Source: Brettanomyces bruxellensis
Lineage: Eukaryota > Ascomycota > Pichiomycetes > Pichiales > Pichiaceae
Direction: 5' to 3'
NCBI RefSeq assembly: GCF_011074885.1
Contig: NC_054690.1
Span: forward strand, 811,001-875,000
Length of the DNA: 64,000 nucleotides
The notes below the pieces were generated by a model. The model had not been told where the DNA came from. It made no database searches and was given only the letters and a program-made list of their open reading frames with translations. Of the stretch, positions 31,099-41,600 are shown in pieces. Position 1 is the first letter of the stretch. Each line of letters begins with the position of its first letter. A program made the position numbers and the translations under genes.

Positions 31099-31724
31099 AG
31101 AAGAGTCTGTTGTGGTGGAGGAAGCAGAATAGAATGTGTAATGGATATTAGAAATCTGTACAAATAATTGGATAGTTATACTAAATATTCCGGATAACTG
31201 CGAAATATAATTAGGAAAGGGAGTACGTGTGATCTCCTTGAGTTTTTTTAGCGTTTCTAGTGTTTTTGGTGCATCGAGTACTTCTCGTGTTTCTAGTGAT
31301 ACTAATGTTTCTAGTGATACTAATGTTTCTAAGTGTTTCTGGTTTCCCACATGCCTTTAAGTCCTTTGAAAATTATGTCTGTCGTATACTTATAGGAAAT
31401 AATTTAGGCCTGGGGCAGCTTTTTTTTGCTAGGTAATGTCTCAAACGGAATAGTGCGAAAAAATTAGCCGAATAGAATGGAAAATGGAATATTAGTCTGA
31501 CAATAAAATAAAATAAAAATAAAACAGCGAAGCCACAATGCCGGATTTTGCGAGATTCGATCGGATGAATTCGTTTCAGTGCACATCCACAATTTATGTT
31601 GAAGTTGCGTCCAAATTTGACATTTATACAGCATCATTTGATCGGAAGAAACCGAATATACATTGCATTTGTAGGAATATTGGAATCAGCGGCAGGAAAC
31701 GGAACAGTTTCGTAGTTCTAGCAT
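31099..31724. other. Intergenic region IOC4 / MFS permease
   Basis: A short tandem repeat is present at 31246-31345. An 82-codon plus-strand frame (31538-31786) starts upstream of, and overlaps, the permease ATG in another frame. No other feature is seen. Confidence 0.45.
31246..31345. repeat. GTTTCTAGTGATACTAAT tandem repeat 3' of IOC4
   Basis: Two perfect copies of an 18-bp unit are flanked by diverged GTTTCTAGTG and GTTTCTAAGT units. It begins about 150 bp after the IOC4 stop. Confidence 0.65.
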
Positions 31725-33644
31725 ATGATGATAGCGGAAGACAATTTGTCGATTACAGATTCAGAATCAGCCGTTTCAGGCAGTGACGACAATGAGGTTC
31801 AACCCTTTCTTTCGAATGATTCAAGGTTCGAATCCCAGGCTGTGAATGCACAAGGATCAGCGGAACTTACAAAAGTGACATCAACATCTCTTGCAGGAAT
31901 AGTGGCTGAAGATGTGTTGGATACTGTTAGCAGGCATAGTCGTAAGGATGGTGCCTTTTCAGCTGGTGAATATGGGTCGATAGCTCATCGGATAAGCAGC
32001 CAAGCAAGTGACCAATTAGGTGAGGCGTCTAATCTGAGCCAGGATGACACTCAGGATGCAAATGGTGGATATCTCGTGCCAAAAGCACAACTTACAGTAA
32101 TTTTGGGATCTGTGTTTTCGTTGATCTTTCTTGCAGCACTAGATTCGACGATTCTTTCGACATTGGTGGCGGATATTGCGAGCGATTTGGATGCCATACC
32201 GTACATTTCGTGGATTACGACGGCATATTTGCTCTCTACGTCGATCGTCCAGCCGATGGGTCGATTATCGGATATTTTCGGCCGCAAGCCAATGCTTCAA
32301 GGTTGCATCTTGGTTTTCACAGTTGGGTGTTTGCAGTGTGCAACCGCCAAGACCACCACCTCGTTTGTGATTGGTCGGTTCTTGTCTGGCTTTGCCGGCG
32401 GCTTAAACACGCTTGGAACAATCATAATGAGCGATCTGATTCCATTGAGGAAAAGAGGTGTATTTCAAGGTCTTGGAAACACTTTCTATGCTTTGGGATC
32501 TGCAGTCGGCGGTACTGTAGGTGGCTGGATTGCACATCGCTTTGGATGGAGGCTTGCATTCTGGTTCCAGGTTCCCATAGGTGTGTCGTGTTTTGCTCTA
32601 ATTGCATACAGTTTGCATCTTCCGAAACTTGTCAAGAGCAATCCAGAGGCCAATGTGATCGCCCAGTCCTCACTAGCTGAGAAATTCACACATGTGGACG
32701 TTTCAGGAATCGTCTCACTCTCGCTAATGCTTTCTCTTTTCATCGTCTTGACCTCCTTCACCTTTGAATCGGCTTTTTCCGTTGCTATAGTTGCCGTCCT
32801 CTTCCTTGCATCTCTTACAGCCTTCATCCACTTTGAGACAACTGTCAAAGAGCCAATTGTCCCAATCCGGCTTCTCAAGGACCGGTCGGTGCTTGGTTCG
32901 TCACTCTCTAACTGGTTTGGCACTATGTACATTTACGTTATTTTATACTACTACCCGATCTATCTCTCTACGGTTTCCGGGCTCAACTCGGAGGAAATCG
33001 GCTGGAGAATGGTTCCCATGATTGTTATGGGTTCTATTGCCTCGGTTGGATCTGGTTTCTACATGAAGTGGACTGGCAAATACTGGAATTTCAGTATGAT
33101 AGTCAACGCAATTGGATCTTTGGGCTTGGTTTGGCTTCTTGCCCGTACATATCCGTTTGGCTTGAAAACTAAACCCACTACTATTGAGCAGTATCTCTTG
33201 AATGTGATCCCAGAGATGTCCTACTCGTCTTTGCTCACTGTGACTCTATTGGCGCTTATTGCTGCAGTTCCACTTGATTTTCAGTCTTCTGTTACCTCTA
33301 TTCAGTATGCTTTTAGGGGAATTGGCTCTGTTTTGGGCACTTCTTTGGGGTCTCAGATTTTCACGCTTGTTCTTTCTCACCAGATGGTTGCTAAATTGAC
33401 ACTTAGCAAACCTTCTGATGTGTCTGAACGCCAATTGGCCAAAGTCATCAATAGGGCTCTCCACAATTCTCAATATATAAGATCTGGTGCGCCTCAATGG
33501 GGTGTAAATGCCATGATTGAGTCTTACGGCATTGGATGTTGGTATTCTTACGTTTTTGCCACTTCTGTCTCGGTCCTCTGCTTGGTTTCTGTTGCCATGA
33601 TTAAGGAATATAAGCTCTACAGTACCGTGAAAAGAACTAACTGA
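31725..33644 (+). CDS. Major facilitator permease, DHA2 / vacuolar basic amino acid transporter type
   Basis: The 639-residue product has a hydrophilic acidic N-terminus of about 120 residues and then 12-14 membrane segments. The MFS signatures of the drug:H+ antiporter-2 group are clear: LDSTILSTLVADIASDL in the first helix, ISWITTAYLLSTSIVQPMGRLSDIFGRKP (motif A) and RFLSGFAGGLNTLGTIIMSDLIP, then RGVFQGLGNTFYALGSAVGG with GWIAHRFGWRLAFWFQVPIG (motif C region). The long acidic N-terminus and sequence type resemble the yeast Vba1/Vba2 vacuolar transporters for lysine, histidine and arginine. Substrate is not certain. Two adjacent ATGs (31725 and 31728) are possible starts, and an overlapping upstream frame may affect translation. 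Confidence 0.75.
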   Translation: MMIAEDNLSITDSESAVSGSDDNEVQPFLSNDSRFESQAVNAQGSAELTKVTSTSLAGIVAEDVLDTVSRHSRKDGAFSAGEYGSIAHRISSQASDQLGEASNLSQDDTQDANGGYLVPKAQLTVILGSVFSLIFLAALDSTILSTLVADIASDLDAIPYISWITTAYLLSTSIVQPMGRLSDIFGRKPMLQGCILVFTVGCLQCATAKTTTSFVIGRFLSGFAGGLNTLGTIIMSDLIPLRKRGVFQGLGNTFYALGSAVGGTVGGWIAHRFGWRLAFWFQVPIGVSCFALIAYSLHLPKLVKSNPEANVIAQSSLAEKFTHVDVSGIVSLSLMLSLFIVLTSFTFESAFSVAIVAVLFLASLTAFIHFETTVKEPIVPIRLLKDRSVLGSSLSNWFGTMYIYVILYYYPIYLSTVSGLNSEEIGWRMVPMIVMGSIASVGSGFYMKWTGKYWNFSMIVNAIGSLGLVWLLARTYPFGLKTKPTTIEQYLLNVIPEMSYSSLLTVTLLALIAAVPLDFQSSVTSIQYAFRGIGSVLGTSLGSQIFTLVLSHQMVAKLTLSKPSDVSERQLAKVINRALHNSQYIRSGAPQWGVNAMIESYGIGCWYSYVFATSVSVLCLVSVAMIKEYKLYSTVKRTN

Positions 33645-34533
33645 AAGCATTTTAATACACGAATACGCAATCATTTGGAAGAATCCATAATGTTGGTACT
33701 TTTTCTATGAACAATTTTCTTTTGACAGCTGGCTGCTGTGGATGAAAAGAGTACTTTGATTAGAACGAAAGAACCAGTCTAAACGAAAGGCCCAATTCAA
33801 ACAGTTGAATTTCGTCCCGACGATCTGGAACAATGCATTGGCGCGGTTTGGCCCATCTGCATCTGGCGGAATTAGCGGAGGTTGAGAAAAAAAAAAATCA
33901 GGAAAATTATATATTGTAATAATATCGGGAAAACGAATTTTCAATGAGTAGAATAAAATTTGAATTTAATTAAACCAGAGCATCATGCCCATCCCATTGT
34001 ATCTGTGCATCCGATAATCTTATTATTATCCATTCGGGATGATGGGCTTTTCATATATATATACAATTTTTTTTTAATATTTCACTTTCTTTTTTTCTCT
34101 TTCTGATCGTATTGCTCTCATATATGTCAGGATACTGGTAACTTAGCATCTTATTTATATTATCGGCATATCAGCAGGCACACTCTCTTGTTGCTCCCGA
34201 CAGAACTGTGCTTTAAGCAACTTTATTACTCAGGGCAAAGGTTATCGGTTCATATCGGTTCTTTCGGAAACAGGATTTAATCTTTCATTTTATTATATTT
34301 GCAAGTGATTTATTTTGCCACTTTTCATCATATTTCGTTACTTACTGTGTTATTTATGCGAATTTCACTGCATTGAACGAACGCTTTTTATTTAAGCCCA
34401 ACTTACAAGTCATAGTTATAATTATTCAAGTTGGTTGTCAGCTTATCAGCATTGGATTTTTCGCATATATCGGCTTCACAACTATTACTAGTTCGGCTGC
34501 CATTTTAGAATTTAGCACTTAGTAAACATACAG
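33645..34533. other. Intergenic region, permease / CCC2
   Basis: This 889-bp spacer is AT-rich with a TATATATATA stretch at 34054-34064 and T-runs. No Aft1-type site was noticed. It should contain the CCC2 promoter. Confidence 0.45.
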
Positions 34534-37500
34534 ATGACTACAAAATATAAAACGCATATATTAGTTGGTGGAATGACGTGTTCGGCCTGCACGAATTCGG
34601 TCACAAATGCTCTTCAATCAGTAGAAGGTGTTGATAGTGCAGAGGTGTCGTTAATGACGGAAGATGCCGTCGTGGTGCATACCAGTTTGGTAAAACCAGA
34701 AGTTTTAAAGGATGCTGTCGAAGATGTTGGCTTTGAGGCCACACTGGTGAAAACAGAGGAGTTGGAAGATGAAAAGTCGCATTTTTCAAATGAAGATGAC
34801 AACAGCAATCTCAAGACTTCGCTTACCATAGGTGGAATGATGTGCAGCGCGTGTGTCAACACGATAACCAAGGCATTGAAAGACGTGGAAGGTGTTAAAT
34901 CAGTGAATGTGTCACTAATAACGGAAGAAGCCGTAGTTGAGCATACGCAAGAAGTCAAGCCAGAAAATTTGGCTTCTGTGGTTGAAGATGTTGGTTTTGA
35001 GGCCACTGTTAAAAGCACTGCATCTGAGAATGAAACTTCAGCACACAATCATAATGCTTCGGTTGATAAGCAATCAGTTACCATCCAGGTTTTTGGCATG
35101 ACCTGCTCAAATTGCTCAAATATCATCGAAAAGCAGGTTTCTCAACTTCCCGGAGTTATATCGTGCACTGTTTCGCTTTCCACAAATGAGGCCTACATAG
35201 AATTTAAGCCGTCACTCACAGGAATCAGAAATATAGTGGACACAATTGAAGACTGTGGTTTTGATGTCAACATAGACAATGGTGTTGATAAAAGTACGCA
35301 GTTGGAGTTGCTTTCCAAGGTGAAAGATATTCAATACTGGAAGAATAACTTCTTTAAGCTTCTTCTATTTGGTGTCCCCATAATCTTTCTTGAAACGATT
35401 TTCCCACTAATTAGAAGCAAGTGCCACATGCAGCTGAATATCGGCCACGGATTGTACTTGGATGTGCTTGTGGAGTTCATCTTGGGAACATACGTGCAGT
35501 TTTGGCTTGGAAGAAGGTTTTACATCAACTCTTATAAAGCATTCAAGCACGGATCTGGAACCATGGATACACTCATTTGCACATCGACCTCGATCGTCTA
35601 TATATATTCTGTATTCATCATAATCCAGGCCTTTGCAGTCAGCTCAATGGAATCACCAAAGCTTATTCTCGATACTTCGGTGATGCTTTTCTCGTTTGTG
35701 TCGTTGGGAAAATGGGCGGAAAGCCGGGCCAAGGGAAATACATCCACAGCATTATCCAAGTTGCTTTCCCTCACCCCGGATAAGTGTGTCATTGTGGCCA
35801 ATCCGGAGTCTTTCAAGGGTCTTGACAAGTCTGTCACGTCGGGTGAGCAGAATTCGGCATTAAGCGGTATTGTTCAGCGGGAAATACCGGTGGACTTGTT
35901 GCAGAAATCTGATATCGTGATTATTCTTCCTGGGTCTTCGATTCCCGCCGATGGTGTTTGTATTTTTGGCGAATCCGATGTTGACGAATCACTTCTCACC
36001 GGAGAATCGCTTCCTGTGGTGAAAAAAGTGGGCTCAAAGCTCATTGGTGGTTCTGTGAACGTCACCTCCACTATGTACATGTCGGTCGAACTTGTTGGGC
36101 AAGACACACAATTGCAGCAGATTGTGAATCTTGTGAAAGATGCACAGATGAGAAAGGCACCCGTGCAGAGGTTTGCAGATGCAATTGCAGCCAAATTTGT
36201 GCCAACGATCCTCTCTCTTTCACTATTCACGTTCTTTTTCTGGTGTTTCTACACCTGGGTTGCACACCTGGACGATATCCCAGCCACATTCAAGAGCAAA
36301 AGCGGCGATCACGTGATGTTCTCCAAGATTCTCCAGGTTGCAATCTCTGTAATTGTTGTCGCATGTCCTTGCGCACTTGGACTTGCTGCTCCTACTGCAG
36401 TTATGGTTGGTACTGGAGTTGGAGCCACGAATGGAATTTTGATCAAAGGTGGTGAAGTGTTGGAGTCAACGAGCGGATTGGATACCGTTGTTTTTGACAA
36501 GACAGGCACCATCACTGCTGGAAAAATGACACTTGCAGACCACAAGTTTTTTGGGGCTTTGAGTCTGAAGGAAGAGATTCTTTGGAGCATGCTATATGCC
36601 GTTGAGCAGAATAGTGAGCATCCGGTTGCAAAGGCAATTGTTAGCGGTGTGAAGGATGTGATGGAGCAAAACAGCCTTGTGGATCCGGCTTTGGTGTCAA
36701 TTGAAGGTCTCGAGGCAAAAGGCGGTCTTGGAATTACAGCTATAGTTAGAGTTGCAGGTGAGGACAGTTCTAGGCAGCTGAGAATTGGTAGTGAAAAGCT
36801 TTTTAGCGACACGAAGCTCAAGGGAGAGACTGATTTCGAGAATATGGCTGGTGCAATGCGTAATGAGCATATTGGCACGGTTTGCCACATATCTGTGGAC
36901 AACGAGTATTGCGGATATATGGAGTTTAAGGACACGATACGGCAGGATGCAACTGCAACTATAAATGCATTGCAATCGAACGGTTACAGTGTTGCGATGG
37001 TTACAGGCGATAATGCACGCACAGCCCAGTATGTAGCTGCCAAAGTTGGTATTCCAACCTCTAACGTGTTTGCAAGCTCGTCTCCCGAGCAGAAAATTCA
37101 GTATGTTGAACTTTTGCAGCAGCAAGGCCATACTGTGGCTTTTGTGGGTGATGGAATCAACGATGCTCCAGCTTTGGTGGAGGCAGATGTTGGAATAGCT
37201 GTTGCCACGGGAACGGATGTGGCGATGTCATCTGCAGACATAGTGTTGCTTTCTTCGGAGAAAGATGAGTCTATTGTGGCTAATTCGTCGATGTCTTCTG
37301 TTTTCAACGCACTAGAAATATCCAAGAAGACCTTTCAGGTTATACGCACGAACTTCGTTCTTGCAATCATTTACAACTTGGTGATGGTTCCGCTTGCCAT
37401 GGGATTCTTGATTGTTCCATTCGGCCTCCACATGCATCCAATGTTTGCATCAGCTGCCATGGCATGTTCTTCTGTGAGTGTTGTGACGAACTCGCTTTTG

Positions 37501-37725
37501 CTTAAGAGGTGGAGACCCGTTGATGTTCTTTCTGTGCATGGTACAGCGCTGGTTTGTGACGAGGAGGCGAATGTGGAAAATTCTGGGATTGCCGAATCGC
37601 TTGATGTTTCTAACTTTAAAACCAGCAAGGGGAAGAAGGACGTCGGATTGTTTTCGAGATTGAGAAGAGCATTTGGACGAAAGAGGAGACCTAACAGTGA
37701 GGAATACGAGATGATTTCCAGTTGA
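34534..37725 (+). CDS. CCC2: Cu(+)-transporting P1B-type ATPase (Ccc2), three HMA domains
   Basis: Ccc2 pumps copper into the trans-Golgi to load the multicopper oxidase Fet3, taking copper from Atx1. The 1063-residue protein has three N-terminal heavy-metal domains: CSAC at 16-19, CSAC at 104-107 and CSNC at 191-194. Then come the transmembrane helices, ESLLTGESLPV in the actuator domain, the ion-binding CPC at 611-613, the phosphorylation site DKTGT from Asp655, SEHPVAKAIV for ATP binding, MVTGDN, and GDGINDAPAL near 872. All catalytic motifs are intact. S. cerevisiae Ccc2 has two metal domains and 1004 residues. Domains 1 and 2 here look like a recent internal duplication, sharing VEDVGFEAT and adjacent words. 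Confidence 0.95.
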   Translation: MTTKYKTHILVGGMTCSACTNSVTNALQSVEGVDSAEVSLMTEDAVVVHTSLVKPEVLKDAVEDVGFEATLVKTEELEDEKSHFSNEDDNSNLKTSLTIGGMMCSACVNTITKALKDVEGVKSVNVSLITEEAVVEHTQEVKPENLASVVEDVGFEATVKSTASENETSAHNHNASVDKQSVTIQVFGMTCSNCSNIIEKQVSQLPGVISCTVSLSTNEAYIEFKPSLTGIRNIVDTIEDCGFDVNIDNGVDKSTQLELLSKVKDIQYWKNNFFKLLLFGVPIIFLETIFPLIRSKCHMQLNIGHGLYLDVLVEFILGTYVQFWLGRRFYINSYKAFKHGSGTMDTLICTSTSIVYIYSVFIIIQAFAVSSMESPKLILDTSVMLFSFVSLGKWAESRAKGNTSTALSKLLSLTPDKCVIVANPESFKGLDKSVTSGEQNSALSGIVQREIPVDLLQKSDIVIILPGSSIPADGVCIFGESDVDESLLTGESLPVVKKVGSKLIGGSVNVTSTMYMSVELVGQDTQLQQIVNLVKDAQMRKAPVQRFADAIAAKFVPTILSLSLFTFFFWCFYTWVAHLDDIPATFKSKSGDHVMFSKILQVAISVIVVACPCALGLAAPTAVMVGTGVGATNGILIKGGEVLESTSGLDTVVFDKTGTITAGKMTLADHKFFGALSLKEEILWSMLYAVEQNSEHPVAKAIVSGVKDVMEQNSLVDPALVSIEGLEAKGGLGITAIVRVAGEDSSRQLRIGSEKLFSDTKLKGETDFENMAGAMRNEHIGTVCHISVDNEYCGYMEFKDTIRQDATATINALQSNGYSVAMVTGDNARTAQYVAAKVGIPTSNVFASSSPEQKIQYVELLQQQGHTVAFVGDGINDAPALVEADVGIAVATGTDVAMSSADIVLLSSEKDESIVANSSMSSVFNALEISKKTFQVIRTNFVLAIIYNLVMVPLAMGFLIVPFGLHMHPMFASAAMACSSVSVVTNSLLLKRWRPVDVLSVHGTALVCDEEANVENSGIAESLDVSNFKTSKGKKDVGLFSRLRRAFGRKRRPNSEEYEMISS

Positions 37726-38140
37726 GACATTCGGGGATTAATGTTTTCAGTTATGTTTGTTTCATGTTTGGTCTTTTCTTAATTGTATTATATCCACTTT
37801 CTACCGTTCCACCTAGCTTCTGCTATATTTATATTTATTTTTATGTTAATTGTATGGCTATTGTAATGTGTCGTTTGTATTATTGATATCACAGTTTACT
37901 TTCCTTTCTACACTTTCCATTTACCTTCCATTCCACACTCTCCATCCTACATATTTCATCTCTTTACTTATATTTCTATGTATGTTGGTATATACTGGTT
38001 CAATCACCTTCATAATTTCCAGTCCCCCTTTATATTTCTATGTTGACACAAGGTGAGCGATTTCTCCCCCTCCCTTGATCCTTCATTCCTCCTTTCTATA
38101 TTTCTACATGTCAATGTTACACGTCCCATTCATGCTCTGC
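37726..38140. other. Convergent intergenic region CCC2 / SOG2-like
   Basis: This 415-bp T/C-rich spacer lies between two 3' ends. Only chance short frames are seen. Confidence 0.5.
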
Positions 38141-40656
38141 CTACTTGACATTTCCCATCTGCCTGTCAAACGGATTCCGCTCAAGATCGTGAGCATTCAT
38201 TGCCGTACTCTGGGCATTTGTTGCATTAGGCAGCACTGCCGAGGCCGCAGCCGGGCCGATCGATGCGGCTAAAGGTGTAGTAAGCGGCGTTTTCATTGGA
38301 GAACGCTCCGCATGCATCGAGGAGGCAGCCTTCATGTCAAGAATATGCTGCTGCATCGATACACTATCTTTCACTTCAGCCTGAGTTTTTTTCGCAAGAG
38401 ATCTGGGAGAGAGAATTGCACTAGAAGGGGGCGGAACAGGTGAGCTGCGGCCTAAAGTGGCAATCTGTGTGATCTGTGGCTTGGAAGTACGCAAAGGGGT
38501 CCGGGAACGATGCTGTTGTTGGCCTGTCAAGTACTGGAAGTTTGTCATTGAAGGAATTGACGACAAGCTGGGCTGCTCGACGAGATTTGAGCCCGAGGAT
38601 GTATTGTTCATGACTGTTTTTTTCAACGTACTTGTCTCCAAGCAGATAGTCAACTCCTTAGTTGCCCTGGTCAAGTTCGAAAGTGCTCCCCGCACTTCGT
38701 TTAATGCCGGAATGTCGTGGATCGCCCCTTTGGTAGCAGCCAGCACGTTGATGATCGACTTGAGGAAAAGATTTGTTTCCTCATACAGCCGCTTCTGGCT
38801 CTCATCATCAGTGTGGTCCATGGTCTGCACAGCCCGGAGCGTGGCACTAATCCGCTTGGTTTGGTCCATGGATGCCACGCAGTGTACCGTCATCTCCTTA
38901 ACCTTCTGGCCCACGTGATCGAGCTCTGCAGGTTTGCCCTGGTCCTCGGAATCGTTTTTTTTCGCGGTGCTACTTGCACTTTTGGCAATTGCCGTATTCA
39001 GCTGGTAAACACGACCTGTGCCGACTGAATTGTGTGCGAAATGAGCTCGTACAACTTTGTGTCATCGATAACGCCCACACCTTGCAGGTTTGCCGGTGTC
39101 GAGTCGACTGCCGAGGATACAGATGCAGAATTTGGCATCGCACCGTCTGAAAAGTTGCCTGTTGAGCTCTGGTCGGAGTCCTGGCGCCGAACCGGACCAA
39201 TTTCCGTATCAATCTTCAAAGGAGGCCTCAAAAGTCCACCCACAGTAAACTGAGTTTGCTGTTTTGCGCCCTGAACACTTGGGACTCGCGAGTGGAACGA
39301 AGTTGACGAGACGGTGGATGATTTTTTGCGAAGAGACATCGATTTGGACCGTGCAAGAGCAGCAAACGGGCTGCCCTTGATCTGCTGCTTGGAGGAGTGC
39401 GATCTCCGATGAAGAATCCTCATCTGAGGGGACAGGATCCGGTGCATGTTGACAAGCTCGATGAACAACGAGTAAATCGTGAAATATGCCAGCCGCAAAA
39501 CTTCTGGCTCGACCCCAGACTGCAATACGGCCGGCGACAAGTCCAACGTGCCAATCAAAGTGCGAAGATCCGTCATGCACGTGACCAAGGCTGCCAGAAG
39601 AGGGCCTGCATACTGCTCGGGATACTTTTTCTGGGCTGCTGATTCGGGAAAGTGCTGTTTGGAGCTAATCGCAGCACCCAAAAGAGCAGCGAACTTCGGG
39701 TAAGACCCCACTTGCAGGCTGATTGTGGTATCTAGGCCGAGTTTTCGCACCAACAAAATGCACTCCTTGTACACAAAGTGAAATTTCGAGGCCAAAAGAA
39801 GAAGCTGCTCGCCGCCGACTGCTGCACCTGTGCCGCATCGGCCGCCGCCTGGGCTTCCATGCATGTTTCTGCCTGCAGCCTGGTGCCGGCGCCGAATTTG
39901 CGTCTGCGTGCCCTGCTGCGTCTTCTGCGTCTTCTGCGCCTGCTGAACCTGCAGCAAGCATTGCGATGACGCAGAAGATCCCGGTGGCGAATGCATGGAA
40001 GGCCGCCTTGCCCCCGCCTTCACCGGTGGCCGGCTAAAGGACATTTTCCGCGCTGGTTGAATCTGTCTGCTTTGTGAAATAGAAAGTGTCTTTGCACAAT
40101 TTGCGCCACTGCTTGAGGGACTTGACGGCGACCCGCTTGAGGAAGGTGTAGCCGAGCTCTGCCCGCTTTTCGAGGAACCTGAGGAATGCGTAGTAGATCC
40201 CGAAGAGTGCGATTCGTGGGTCGAATGTGTACTGTGCACTCCATTTAATCCCACACCTGTGGTAGAAAACGCTCTTGCACGTGAGTAGAGGCCGTCATAT
40301 GCCAACGGTTGTTGTAGTTGTGGTAGTTGCGGTAGTTGTTGGTGTGGTGGTAGTTGTTGGTGTGGTAGTTGATGATGTTGATGTTGTTGATGTTGTGTTT
40401 GTTGTGTTTGTTGTGTTTGTTGTGTCTGTTGTGTTTGTTGTGTTTGTTGTAATTGATGCTGCTGCCCTTGTTGTTGTACTTGCTGCTGCCCTTGTTGTTG
40501 TACTTGCTGTAAGGATTGTGAAGATTGTGAAGATGCCATCTTGAACAACCGCCCCATCCTCTTCTCGGCCAGAGATGATCGATACTGAGGATCGCTATCA
40601 CTGCGAACGCGGGACGCCGTTAGCGGCTTTGGCGAACGAAACATTTCATCTGACAT
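38141..40656 (-). CDS. SOG2/RAM-pathway-like protein, frame interrupted near 39005
   Basis: Two minus-strand frames form one gene. The 5' frame (38998-40656, 552 codons) starts at ATG 40656 and has Q/H/T-rich repeats (QQT units, residues 50-115), a Ser-rich linker, and a helical region from GGEQLLLLASKFHFVYKEC through LRTLIGTLD to YELISHTIQSAQVVF. It then hits TGA. Shifting frame at about 39004 gives QLNTAIAKSASS and runs without a stop for 30 codons into the second frame, which continues VGQKVKEMTVHCVASMD, NLFLKSIINVLAATK, LSNLTRATKELTICLE, to a stop at 38141. Together this is about 840 residues. The conserved helices and TRATKE motif suggest the C-terminal SOG2 domain of the RAM cell-separation pathway, but no leucine-rich repeats are seen. 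The join is confident; the family name is tentative. Confidence 0.5.
38998..39013 (-). other. Frame break in the SOG2-like gene
   Basis: The frame changes by -1 (equal to one missing base) between GTC GTG TTT on one side and CAG CTG AAT on the other. The TGA at 38998-39000 follows directly. There is no homopolymer at this spot and no standard -1 slippery heptamer; an A8 run lies about 40 bases downstream, after the stop. Confidence 0.7.
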
Positions 40657-41600
40657 TTGCGAGTCTGTATTGAAGAATGTAGTCTATGTTTATTGTACTT
40701 TTGGTATATGCTTGGTATTTGCGGTCATGTAACCACTCCTGTTCTATGTGTTCACTTTATCTAACTTAAATGAAGCGGCAACTCCTTGTATGCCGTTATC
40801 AAACGGTGGAAGCTCAAAGAATAACCAGAAATCCTGTTTGTATTCTTTTCTCTTCCTGATCCTAGGTTCAAACAAATGCGGTTGACCAACACTAATCAAA
40901 GTCAAAAATGGTATATATCCTCTATGTTATTTCTGTATCCTATAATTTTCCCCAATTCTCGCCCTCGTTACAAATCACTGGTGCACCGTAGGATCTAAAA
41001 TTGTGTATATTACGGAAGAAAAGTATCTATACCAGGACTGTTTCAGATGCTCCTATATATATTTATATTTTGGATATAACCCAAAGGGACAAGAAACTGG
41101 TACAAAGGGGTCGGGGGAAAAATAAAATAAAATAAAATAGAAAAAGTCCTGTGTCTCACATACCCCAGTTTTCAATAGGGGCTGAATTTGTGTTCTACTA
41201 ACTCTAAGTTCACCCAAGCCAGTTTTTTTTCAGGTGAGAAAAAAAATTAGAATGCGAAAAACTTAAAAAAGCGCGTGTTAACTCATGAAAAATTCAAAAC
41301 CTCATTAATCGGCATTTAAGAAAAGTACGTGGCATTATTCAGCAAGAGATATATCTCCGCCTGCCTTTCCCGGTAGCCGCCATCTATTGACGCTACACCA
41401 TTGGTATGAAAAGCGGAATGTTAATTCCAAAAGAAGGTGCTAGGCCCTCTCTTGATTTAAAGATTACCCTCTACACTACAGTATCTATTCTAGCTTGCCC
41501 TGTAGCTAAATTTTCTCCGCTTATTTGAATTACTGAAAATTTTATTCTTTTCCTCGTATACTCTTGCCTATAGGCACGAAGTTATCCGTTCTATCTTCTC
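40657..41600. other. Intergenic region SOG2-like / CCT3
   Basis: This 944-bp region should contain the SOG2-like promoter and the CCT3 3' end. It has AAATAAAATAAAATA words near 41125 and a TACTAAC at 41196 followed by a polypyrimidine-CAG on the plus strand that leads to no open frame. Confidence 0.45.

Noticed and set aside
31820..31840. GGTTCGAATCCC, a B-box-like match
   Set aside because: Lies inside the permease coding frame with no tRNA structure around it.
41196..41233. TACTAAC plus polypyrimidine-CAG on the plus strand
   Set aside because: Looks like an intron 3' end, but no open frame follows and no donor-bearing exon was found upstream.
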